Assembly (NCBI GenBank): GCA_903772945.1
Contig: CAICTM010000037.1
Span: 1-64,000 of the forward strand
Source of the DNA: Seminavis robusta
Lineage: Eukaryota > Bacillariophyta > Bacillariophyceae > Naviculales > Naviculaceae
Length of the DNA stretch: 64,000 bases
Direction of reading: 5' to 3'
The position numbers and the translations under genes are program-made. The notes under the pieces are model-generated. The model saw nothing but the letters and a program-made list of their open reading frames with translations, ran no database searches and was not told the DNA's origin. Shown one piece after another: positions 53,347 through 64,000 of the stretch; the first letter of the stretch is position 1, and each line of letters begins with the position of its first letter.

Positions 53347-56300
53347 ATGGATTTCTTTGAGGCGCACGAGGAAGACGAATCTTCGGAGGAGATAGATTTG
53401 CTGGGCAACAGCAGCCGCCTTGATACCGGTCAACCAGACAACACCAAGAGCAACGCAATGGACTTTTTCGGGACGCACGAAGACGAATCCACCGAAGAGA
53501 TTGATTTGCTTGGAAGCAGCAGCCACGAAACGTCAGCGAAGGACGAAAAGAAAGTTGACAGTAAGGTTGTCCAGCAGCAAGCGATGCAGCATGCGACACC
53601 ACTCGGAACTGAGCCCGTCAAAAAGACACCTAGGTCAGCCAGTCTGCTTTTCAAGCTCGATGAGCTCGAGAGACAGTGGACCCATCAGGACGTATCGACA
53701 AACAAGAACAATAATCCTCCGGAAAGAAATCCGATCGACAATTTGAATCTTTTTGTACCACAATCAACTGCTCCATTTTCGCCCTACGCCAATTCTGAGA
53801 TCTCACCAATAACTTGGGGCAACTCGCCGATGATGGTTTCGGTGGATCATGGCGCAAAACTTGACGATGATTCCATCTCTACCTTTGGATCTCTTGGCAG
53901 TCCTGGCATTGGCTTTGCCCCGGCACCGAAGCAGTTGTTTGGTCAAAATATGACGTCTACTGCTAGACAATTGCAAGGAGGACATCGCCAGAGCAATGAC
54001 GACCAGAAGCCTGCTCGCAAGCCATCACTGTTTGATCGGCTGCATAGAGGTGAAAAGAGAGCGACCAGTGCGACTCCTAAAAATCCACCTACCAGTACAA
54101 CCAAGAGCGTCAGAAAGCTTGTCTTTGGTACTCCAAATAACAAAAAGCCTCCCACTCCAAAACCGACCACCTCTGGCAAACCAAAAAAAGCCTTCATTTT
54201 CATGCAAAGAAAGTCAAAAGTCATGCCGCTTCCACCTCCAACTTCCACAATTCCAGTATCTCAACAACCTACTGCACATTCCTTGCCACAAACCCAACGT
54301 TCTGGCAGTGGCAGTGCTTCCAACAAGAAATCCGTCTTTGACCGTCTCTACCGAAATGAACGACGAAGCACCAACTTATGGAGGGACCCAGGTGCAAAGT
54401 GGGGGGAAAAGTATCAGTTCATTGCAGCTGGTGGAGCTGCCAAAACCAGCATGATCCCTCTAGCTGGGATTCCTGCGACACCAGGGGTGAAGCGAAAGCT
54501 CTTCTTGCCGCTGTCCCCAGTTCCGTCAAGTCCAGAAAATAAAAAACTGGCATGTCTGCTCCAAAATGCTTGGAGATACCGTCAAGCGCACTCGCAGTTG
54601 ATTGGAAAACTAGCGCAGCAGTGGTCGGTGACATGCTACCCCACCGACGGGACAGTAACTGCTAATCGAATACTGCGACTCAGACTTGGGATACAAGCTC
54701 GCGCCGTTGCCATCCGTAGGGCTGATCTTTCGAGCATGGGAAAGGGTACCACTGTAGGGGAACAGGAGGTGTCGTTTGAAACCATTCAGGAGATATGCTT
54801 TCAAGCGTGGGATGATGACGAGCATGTACTGCAGAAATACTCAGTGCACGTGCAATGTCAAGCTAAAATGATTCAATTGTTGAGAACGTGGAGGCCCGAA
54901 AAGCTGGCTTTTTTGCTTTATAAGTGTGCCCTTGAGCTGTCAACTGAATACGAGACAAACAACCTTATGCATGCAGCAGCGGGCCTGTTGCAGCAATGGT
55001 TCTTTTCCTTTGCGCGCAAACAAGCCCTCTCGTGTGATGATGGAAACAACACTCCCCAGGAGAGACAACAACTTCAGTCATTGAATTGGTTTCGTAACCG
55101 TCTGGAACGAGAGGCCGGGCCAGCAGTGTGGGCCCGATTCGATGACGCTGCCACTGTGATCCAAGCTGCATTTCGAATGTTCTCGGCCAAGCGATACCTT
55201 GATTTGAATTATTCCTCTCTCGCCGTTTACAGAACGCGGCGAGAATCGCGACAACGGCTGCGAGAGGGGGCTTCGCTGAAGATCCAGGCATTGTACAGAG
55301 GCCATCATGTAAGACGGCGCCTCGGATCCAGCACAGCAGGGATTATCGTTGAGGCTTGGACGCAAAGGAAAAACGCGACAAAGGCGATTTGCGTGGTCCA
55401 GTCCTATGTACGGATGATTCTTGTAAGGGCCCGGTATCGCAGACTGAAGCACTCGATTGCGCGTGTGCAGGCCCTTCAACGCGGATGGCGCCAGAGATCA
55501 ACTTTCTTGAGTGTGTTGCTCGCGATCGTCCGGCTACAGGCTACCTGGAGAGCCTCCCAATTGAGACAACAAATGTACATTGTTGCCGCCTGGAAGGAAC
55601 GGGGAAGCTTGATTCGGCACAGAAACGCTGTGAAGCTCCAATCTCTGGTACGAATGTGCATAGCCAGAAACGCCTTCCAGAACCAGAGGACTAGTGTGGT
55701 TCGGCTGCAAGCAATGGGGAGATCATGGCTTGCGCATCGCCAGGCCGCCGTGCTGAAGCTGCAATGTTGGATGAGAATGGTCAAGAGTGCTGCCAAACTT
55801 GAGATATGTATGACTTCAGTACGCATTCTACAGCAACAGGTACGAACCATGATTGAGAGAACGAAATACCTTCACTGTCGGCGGGCTGTGCTTATCATTC
55901 AAGGGGGATGGCGCGGGCGACGTGTTCGTTCCAATAAGCTGAGACAGGGGCAAGCGACCATTGAAGCGGAAGGACCCTCTGCAGGGATGGGTACTGATGT
56001 GGCTACACTTATTCGTCCAAACAGTTGTCCAACCAAGAACGCTCCTATGCCCTTGACAGTGATTTCGGCTATTCGAATACAAAGAAACTACAGGTCCTTC
56101 CATCCTCAGCAAGCCTACAGTACCATCTTGGTTGCAACACTCAAGATCCAAAGAATTGCTCGGGGCCATCTTACTAGAGTTCATCACCACAGAAATCTTC
56201 AGATGGGGTCAGCTATTCGAATTCAGAGCATATATAGGTCTTTTCATCCTCAGCAAGCATACCAGACAATCTTGGTTGCAACACTCAAGATACAGAGATT

Positions 56301-59300
56301 TGCCCGATGCCATCTCACCAGATCTCATCGCTACAAAAGTCTGCTGGTGAGGTCAGCCACTACTATCCAAAGTGCCTACAGATCTTTCCATCCTCGCCAA
56401 GCCTACCGAACCATTCTGGTTGCAACTCTAAAGGTACAGAGAATCATGAGAGGCTATCTTGTCAGACTGCATCAGCAGCAGTTCTTGGCCATGAGGCGGG
56501 AGAGAGCAGCAATTCTAATCCAGAGTGCATACAGGTCCTTCCATCCTCAGCAAGCCTACCAGACAATCTTGGTTGCGACACTCCAGATACAAAGATTGGC
56601 CCGGGGCCATCTTTCCAGAACCCATCACTACAGAAATCTGGAATTGAGATCAGCTACCACTATCCAAAGTGCCTACAGATCTTTCCATCCATGCCATGCC
56701 TACCGGGCAGTCTTGGTTGCAACTCTAAAGATACAGGGACTCACCAGAGGCTATCTTGCCAGACTGCATCAGCATCAGTACTTGGCCACGAGGAAGGAGA
56801 GAGCAGCAATTCTTATCCAAAGAGTTTACAGGTCCTTCCATCCTCAGCAAGCCTACCGAACAATCTTGGTTGCCACACTCCAAATACAAAGATTGGCCCG
56901 GGGCCATCTCTCCCGAGCTCAATGCTACAGAAATCTGGAGGCGAGATCAGCCACGACTATCCAAAGTGCCTACAGATCTTTCCATCCTCGCCAAGCATTT
57001 AGAGCCGTCTTGGTTGCAGCATTGAAAATAGAAACGTCCAGTCGAGGATATCTTGCAAGGTCAAATCTGGTTGCAATGAGGCAATCCGCTCTAGAGATAC
57101 AAGGACTCTGGAGGCGTCAACTGCAGAAAAGAGCGAACACACAACGACAGAACGCTGCCGTGAAACTACAAGTCGTTTGGCGTGGTTTTTATATGAGACA
57201 GGAAATCGAGAGAAATGAAGCTGCACGAGTGATCCAATCCGTTTACCGCCGTTTCCATCTATACCAAGCCTTTCTTGCTGCAAGAAGCGCTACCTTGGCG
57301 TTGCAGCGTTTTGGTCGAGGCTATCTTGCACGGTCAGACATAAAGGTGGTGCGAAGAGCTGCCCTCGTTTTGCAAGCTGCGTGGAGAAAACAATTCGCAA
57401 AAATTTGGAGCAGTGCTGTCGTGATCCAGAGGCTTTACCGTGGGACGGCAGTCCGGGAAAGACTTGCTCGTCGTCAAAACGCAGCGGGACGTTTGCAGAA
57501 AACTTATCGAGGCTTCCGAAACCAAAAGCTCTTTCGCAAGCTCAGAGCTTCGGCGGTGTTGCTTCAGAGTGTTGGTCGCGAGTTTTCAGCACGATCCTCG
57601 CTCGTGAAGCAGAGATTGGCCGTGACGCGACTTCAAGCTCTTGGTCGCTCGGCGCTCGTTAGGAGGCGTCTGCAAGCATCGAATGAATTCGCCGCTACTA
57701 TCCAGCGAAGCTATCGATCATACTGTTGCAGAGACCGATATCTCCGTGTCATTCGTGCAGTCCAGGTCGTTCAGAAGTTTGCAAAATTGGTGCTGCTTCG
57801 ATGTCAGCAGCGAACTGGTGCAGCAATCATGATTGAAGCTCAATGGAGGGGTTCTCTTGTTCGCGCCAAGTTCTCGCGGCTCAGACGATCACTTGTTGCA
57901 CTGCAGTCATGTTATCGAACCAAGCGTGACCGATGTATGTACCTATCTTTGAGATGGAAGGTGGTCTGTGCTCAGGCAACGCTACGACGATACTTCCGTC
58001 GCACCAATTTTCTTAAATGTCGCCATGCTATATTGATAATTCAGCGCTCGTTGCGTCGATATCTCAGGCGACAAGAAGTGCGGCGTCTGATGGCACAAAA
58101 GATTCTTGATCAACTCCGAGCGTACAAGCAGCGACAACAATACCTGACGGTGGTGGCGAGTACCATCACACTGCAAACATTTTGGCGTTCTAGTCTCCAA
58201 AGGCATGTCTACCATAGGATTTGCAAGTCGATCGTGATTTCACAAAGCTTGCTGAGGCGATACCTGATTTTGAAAAGACTAAAAGAACAACAAACGTCCG
58301 CCACTACCATCCAAAGGATCTACCAAATCAAGAAACAGAATTTGCCGGGCTTCAAGGCAAGGAACGCGGCAGTGATCTTGCAGCGACAAATGCGATCATG
58401 GATTCAACGGAAGAATCTAGCAACTTTAAAGCTGTCGTTACAGCTTCTTCCTGCCCATACAAAGAAGAAATTTCTTCAGAAGTTTTCTGGACAAAGTGGA
58501 CGGGTTTGGGGATGTCGCGTTCGTCTATTGCTTCGTGACCGTTTTCAGATGGCGATTTGCATTCAGCGCTGGTGGCGCTGTTCCGTCAATCGATCGAAGT
58601 TTGTGGCCCAGAGGCAGTCCTCGATTCGCATCCAACGCTGGCTAAGGCGTTCTGTGTTTCCATTGCTGCGTACGCAGGAGAACGCCGCGACAGGTCTGGC
58701 AGCGTGGTGGCGACGTTCATGCCAAGAAAGTCACTTTGCAGCGCAACGGAAATCGGCGCGACGAATCCAATCATGGCTGAGACAGGTGGTGTTTCCAGTT
58801 CTACGCACGCAGAGGCTCGCAGCGACTCGATTGGCGGCATGGTACCGCTCGAGGATCGTAGCGAAGAATTACCGTCAACTCATCCTGTGTTCCAACCTAT
58901 TGGGACCAGGCACACTCGAAAACCTGCTTGCCAAAGTCCAAGGATCCTATTTTGGTGCACATGTGCGCGGGCAACTGCACGTGCGGTCAGGAGCAGCTAC
59001 TCGCCTGTGTAACTTGTGGAGGAAACGTGCTGCGCGTTCACGTTATCTTGAGCAAAGGCGATCGGCATTGGTAATTTCACGGTCGATTCGCGCCTATTTT
59101 GCCATCGCGAAGGCCAAGAGAATCCTGGTGCGACTTCGAACGAACCATGCCATTCGGGTCAGGCGACCTCTGTTGGAAGACTTATCACTTTATCATTCTC
59201 AAAAGAAACTTCGAAAAGCGACAGTGGTGCTTCAAGATTTTTGTTCGACAATTGTCACATGCTCACGTTACAGACGTCAACGATTGGCCGCCATCGCAAT

Positions 59301-62300
59301 CCAAGCTTGGTGGGAAACTCATTACAAACGTCGACGATTGGCCGCCATCACAATCCAAGCTTGGTGGAAAAGCGTTCTGCCAGTGGTTCAATCGCAACGA
59401 GTTGGTGCCATGAAAATACAATCTTGGTTCCGGAAATTGCTCTCAAGGAGGAACACTGCTCGGCTGCTGCTTTGTGGTGCCTACTTGTCAAAGTCAACCC
59501 TCAATGCAATGTCCATGAGAGTCCAAAGTCCTGAGTGGGGGTCACACATTAGAAGACAACTCAAGCTTCGTGCAAATTCAGCTGTAGTTGTCCAGAGGGA
59601 TTGGAGGGCATACCACTACAACATGGCCTATTCAAAACAGAAAATGGCAGTCCTATTGCTCCAAGCTACATTTCAAGGCTGGATTGTGAACCACAAACTG
59701 ACGAAATTCAAAAATGGGGTCCAAATAGTACAAAATGCTTGGAGGACCTACTGTGCTAAGGCTCTTTTGGTCAGGAATAGGCAGGCAGTAGCGATTCAAT
59801 CACTTGTGCGCATGTTCTCGTCAAGGCAACAATACTTCCTACTACAAGAATCAACCAAAAAGATACAGTCATGTTGGAGATGTCATAAGGCCCAGCTTGA
59901 TATCACTCAAATAAGATGTGCCACGGTGGCTATCCAGTCCGCTGTCCGCATGTCCTCTGCGTGCCAATACTATCGTGCTGTGAAACTATCAGTCCAAAAG
60001 ATACAGTCGGTCGTGGAGATCCACCAGGCACAGGTTGCTTTCCCAGGGCAAGATGTGCTGTTGTGACTATTCAAGGTGCTGTTAGAAGCGGCATGGCAAT
60101 GAGACAGTACCATCTTCTACGAGCATCCATCCAATCCATCCAGCCACTTGGAGATCTCACCAGGCACAGGTTGCTTTCGCCAGGGCAAGATGTGCTGTTG
60201 TGACTATTCAAGGTGCTGTTAGAAGAGGCATGACAATGAGACAGTACCATCTTCTACGAGCATCCATCCAATCCATCCAGTCGACTTGGAGATCTCACCA
60301 GGCACAGGTTGCTTTCGCCAGGGCAAGATGTGCTGTTGTGACTATTCAAGGTGCTGTTAGAAGAGGCATGACAGTGAGACAGTACCATCTTCTACGAGCA
60401 TCCATCCAATCCATCCAGTCCACTTGGAGATCTCACCAGGCACAGGTTGCTTTCGCCAGGGCAAGATGTGCTGTTGTGACTATTCAAGGTGCTGTTAGAA
60501 GAGGCATGACAATGAGACAGTACCATCTTCTACGAGCATCCATCCAATCCATCCAGTCCACTTGGAGATCTCACCAGGCACAGGTTGCTTTCGCCAGGCA
60601 AGATGTGCTGTTGTGACTATTCAAGGTGCTGTTAGACGAGGCATGACAATGAGACAGTACCATCTTCTACGAGCATCCATCCAATCCATCCAGTCCACTT
60701 GGAGATCTCACCAGGCACAGGTTGCTTTCGCCAGGGCAAGATGTGCTGTTGTGACTATTCAAGGTGCTGTTAGAAGCGGCATGGCAATGAGACAGTACCA
60801 TCTTCTACGAGCATCCATCCAATCCATCCAGTCCACTTGGAGATCTCACCAGGCACAGGTTGCTTTCGCCAGGGCAAGATGTGCTGTTGTGACTATTCAA
60901 GGTGCTGCAAGGCGTTCATCATCAACAAAACGACTGGTGCTGTCATCTGCTATGCTCATTCAGTCAGCTTGGAGATCATATCAATCTCAACTTGCTGGAT
61001 ACCGAAATTCTGCTGTAGTGATCCAGGCAACCACGCGTGCATTTCTCAGAAGAAAACAGTATGTTCTGATCCAACTGTCAGTCCGGCAAATTCAGTGTGC
61101 ATGGAGGTCTCATTGGGGGGATCAGGTTGGCTTTAGCAGGTCAAGACATGCAGTTGGGGTTATCCAGAGGGCCACCAGAGCTTATTGTACAAGAAAGCAA
61201 TTCTTGTTTAAGATGTCTTCGGCTCAAATACTGCAATCAGCTTGGAGATCCTGGAAAGCCCAGGCTGTTTTGGTCAGGGCAAGACAGGCAATCGGGGTTA
61301 TCCAGAGTGCAACCAGAGCTTATTGTGCAAGAAAGCAATATTTGGTGATGCTGCTGTCCGCCCAAACACTTCAGTCCTCTTGGCGACGCTGGAAAGCCCA
61401 GGCTGAGTTCACAAAGGTCAAAACATGTGCTGTGGTGGCCCAGGAGGTTGGGCGAATGCATTCTGCACAGTCACAGTTCAGTTTTCACCAGCAGTTACTT
61501 CCTTCGGTGATCCAGTCTCAAGCTGTGGCCAGAGGTTGGCTTGCCAGGGCAAGTCTTCAGCGTAAGCAAAAGTATGCTGTGATGCTGCAAAGCAAGTGGC
61601 GCTGCTATATGCACCAGAGGCACTTCCAGGAAGCACGTACTGCGTGCATCATACTTCAGTGCTTTGCAATCTCTATCATGCTTCGCCAGCAAAGGGAACA
61701 ATTTGCAGTTGTCAGAATCCAGTCGATTGCCAGAGGATGGAGATTGAGGCAGAGGTACCTCTATTGCAAGGAATGTACCATCATGGTTCAGGCAACTTGG
61801 AGGTCCTATCAAGGTCAGATTTGTTTTGCAAGATTCAGGGAAGCCATTGTCACAGTCCAAGGTGCTGCAAGAGGATATTTGGCAAGGAAGCAGTACAGGC
61901 AGCTTCAGTGTTTGGTAGCTCTGTTAATCAAGGTTCAAGCTGCTGTTCGGCGATGGCTAATCAAGGAACAGTTGGAGCGACAGGGGACTGTTGTTGCTAC
62001 TATTCAGAGCTGCTGGAGAGCCTATCACTACAACAATGCTTTCCGTAAGCAGAGAGTGGCAACTATTGCAGTCCAGAGTCTCTTCAGGGGCTGGCAATGC
62101 AAGCAGCATCTTTTGAGATGCAAGAACAGCACCCTGCAGATCCAGACAGTGTGGCGATCATATCATGTTCAAGTCCAGTTCAGGAGGGTCGGAGGGTTGG
62201 TGATATTGATCCAGTGCGAAGTGAGAAGATACCTTTCCAAGAAGCAATTCAAACAACGCCACGAATCGATTGCTACGTTACAAAGGGGGCAAGCAGCTGT

Positions 62301-64000
62301 TAGAGGGTGGCTGACTAGGGTCAGACTTCAGCATGAAAGAGCCTCCTCGACTCTTATCCAGAGCCATTGGAGAGCCTATCACTACAACAATGCTTTCGGT
62401 AGGCAGAGGGTGGCTGCTGTTGCGGTCCAGAGTCTATTCAGGGGCTGGCATTGCAAGCAGCTTCTTTTGAGATGCAAGAACAGCACCCTGCAGATCCAGA
62501 CAGTGTGGCGATCATATCATGTTCAAGTCCAGTTCAGGAGGGTCAGAGGGTTGGTGATATTGATCCAGTGCGAAGTGAGAAGATACCTGTCCAAGAAGCA
62601 ATTCAAACAACGCCACGAATCGATTGCTACGTTACAAAGGGTGCAAGCAGCTGTTAGAGGGTGGCTGACTAGGGTCAGACTTCAGCATGAAAGAGCCTCC
62701 TTGACTCTTATCCAGAGCCATTGGAGAGCCTATCACTACAACAATGCTTTCGGTAGGCAGAGGGTGGCTGCTGTTGCAGTCCAGAGTCTATTCAGGGGCT
62801 GGCATTGCAAGCAGCATCTTTTGAGATGCAAGAACAGCACCCTGCAGATCCAGACAGTGTGGCGATCATATCATGTTCAAGTCCAGTTCAGGAGGGTCAG
62901 AGGGTTGGTGATATTGATCCAGTGCGAAGTGAGAAGATACCTGTCCAAGAAGCAATTCAAACAACGCCACGAATCGATTGCTACGTTACAAAGGGTGCAA
63001 GCAGCTGTTAGAGGGTGGCTGACTAGGGTCAGACTTCGGCATGAAAGAGCCTCCTCGACTCTTATCCAGAGCCATTGGAGAGCCTATCGGCAATGGCAGC
63101 GGTTCCAACAAGTACGAAAAGCCTGCATTATTCTCCAGTGTTTCACCGTTAGTGTTTTGTTGCATCTGCACAGTGCAAGACTTCAAGCAATGGACAAGTC
63201 CCCAACAGCTACGAGGGCCCATCACGACCATGCTCGATATCTAAGACGCAGAGCTATCAAGGCTGCTGTGAAGAAGCACAACAAGAGAAAGCAGGTGGCT
63301 CAGTTGGTGAGGACACAAGCCGTCATTAGAGGATGGCTCCAAAGCAAAAAGCTACATCAACAAGTACGGGCTGTCACAAGCATACAGCACCAGTGGAGGG
63401 CATCACATTCGAGCACAGTGAAGGCGGTTGTCATTTTGCAGAAGGGCTTCAGAGGCTGGAGCTCCAAGAATGAATTTAGGCGATGCAAGAATGGGGCCCA
63501 AAGAATTCAGGCATCTTGGAGGGGTCACCATGCTAGGAGTGGCTTTGTCAAGGCCAGAAGATCAAGCCTTACCATTCAGCGTTCGTGCCGCATGTATTTG
63601 GCACGGAAGCAGTATCAGCAACACCAGGACTTGCGAGTTCGTCGTGTGAGAGTACAAGCTGCAGTCCGAGGGTGGTTGCAGAGGCACATGCTCATGAAAC
63701 AAACCTTGTCCTGCACCACCATCCAGTCGCAGTGGCGATCACATCACAGCAACCACAGATTTTTAAGGATGAGAGAGTCGGCTCTCATTTTGCAAAGGGC
63801 ATGGAAAGTGCGGAGCTGCCAACAAAAGCTTCTGAGATGTAAGACCGGAGCCAAGAGAATACAATCCATGTGGAGAATCCACCAAGCTAGGAGGAAACAA
63901 TCACAGCAAGTTGAGAAATTGAATTACCAATTGCTCAGATTCCAAGCTGCAGTTCGAGGGTGGCTGCAAAGGAAAAGACTTACAAAACAAGCCTTGGCAA
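53347..64000 (+). CDS. giant IQ-motif repeat protein (ASPM/calmodulin-binding type), partial, with three single-base deletions
   Basis: From the ATG at 53347 one frame runs 2,239 codons to a TGA at 60064-60066; after small frame changes the same coding continues open to the window edge, over 3,550 codons in all. The N-terminus repeats MDFF..HE(E)DES.EEIDLLG twice (residues 1-20 and 38-56), followed by a Ser/Pro/Lys-rich disordered region to about 400 and a helical domain (about 400-590) with no recognised family; no calponin-homology domain is seen. The rest is IQ-type units (IQxxxRxxxxR forms such as TIQSAYRSF, KIQRLARGHL, RIQRWLRRSV) that bind calmodulin-like light chains. By analogy with ASPM and myosin necks it may be a spindle or cytoskeletal scaffold. 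The 3' end is outside the window. Frame breaks lie at about 60043, 60144 and 60598. Confidence 0.85.
56050..57030 (+). repeat. IQ repeat array 1, alternating 144 and 153 bases
   Basis: The word CATCCTC or CATCC within TCCATCCTCAGCAAGCCTAC recurs at about 56101, 56245, 56389, 56542, 56686, 56839 and 56983: steps of 144, 144, 153, 144, 153, 144. Units encode AYRSFHPQQAY, ILVATLKIQRLARG and a linker of two lengths (48 or 51 codons), giving a 297-base higher-order unit. Confidence 0.9.
60043..60905 (+). repeat. IQ repeat array 2, 138-base units, nearly identical
   Basis: GCCAGGGCAAGATGTGCTG-type unit starts lie at 60043 (short by one base), 60179, 60317, 60455, 60593, 60730 and 60868. Steps are 136, 138, 138, 138, 137 and 138; the short steps mark the lost bases. 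Each unit encodes 46 residues with two IQ-like segments (VVTIQGAVRRGM and SIQSTWRSHQAQ). Confidence 0.95.
62016..63078 (+). repeat. IQ repeat array 3, three 354-base units
   Basis: GAGCCTATCACTACAACAATGC begins units at about 62016, 62370 and 62724, a step of 354 bases (118 codons), and the array ends near 63078 where GAGCCTATCGGC diverges. Units 2 and 3 are almost identical. All steps are multiples of three. Confidence 0.95.

Noticed and set aside
53347-55000. Calponin-homology domains expected for an ASPM orthologue
   Set aside because: No CH-type sequence could be found before the IQ units, so orthology to ASPM is not claimed.
60043-60905. CRISPR-like regular repeat spacing
   Set aside because: Units are contiguous coding repeats without unique spacers and encode IQ motifs in frame.

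Overview
The window is nuclear DNA of a photosynthetic stramenopile, most likely a pennate diatom (inference). The signs are compact genes with short GT-AG introns (about 70-120 bases in most), a degenerate Ty1/copia element whose reverse-transcriptase words resemble diatom copia elements, a DUF1995 protein with a plastid-type presequence, an LRR protein of the stramenopile transmembrane type, and an RNA polymerase I subunit. There is no bacterial operon structure, CRISPR array, rRNA or convincing tRNA.

Layout. 1-5166: two copies of one copia-like family in opposite orientation flank a 494-base host fragment holding a broken gene. 5167-6761: gene-free DNA with a 200-base tandem duplication. 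6762-13160: lactonase-type beta-propeller (-), short-chain dehydrogenase (+), membrane-anchored LRR protein (-). 13161-16311: gene-free and simple-sequence rich. 16312-22000: metallophosphoesterase-like protein (+), Rab GTPase (-), RNA polymerase I subunit RPA12 (+), protein kinase with very small exons (-). 22752-32660: DNA ligase I (+), DUF1995 plastid protein (-), N-myristoylation-type protein (+), fused alpha-beta 2-oxoacid dehydrogenase E1 (+). 32926-36683: five-helix membrane protein with an in-frame stop (-), tandem MazG/dCTP pyrophosphatase-like protein (-). 36883-41596: a foreign-looking intronless block with an overlapping ORF pair, a RusA-type resolvase and a large tyrosine-recombinase-like protein; two genes share a 32-base upstream motif. 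41597-46651: mostly non-coding with one small conserved-looking gene. 46652-52967: two more members of the five-helix family with a palindromic MITE-like element between them. 53347 to the window end: one giant IQ-motif gene, more than 3,500 codons, built of nested tandem repeats and interrupted by three single-base deletions that sum to a full codon.

How genes relate. Most are unrelated housekeeping neighbours. Three associations stand out: the 33 kb, 47 kb and 50 kb membrane proteins form a dispersed paralogous family (two share exact exon lengths of 865 and 371 bases); the 36.9-41.6 kb block looks like an integrated element; and the giant IQ gene is expanding by internal duplication.

Splice sites were chosen by reading frame, GT-AG ends and protein-family continuity. 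Every multi-exon model given sums to a multiple of three. No alignment or database search could be run, so family names rest on motifs read by eye.
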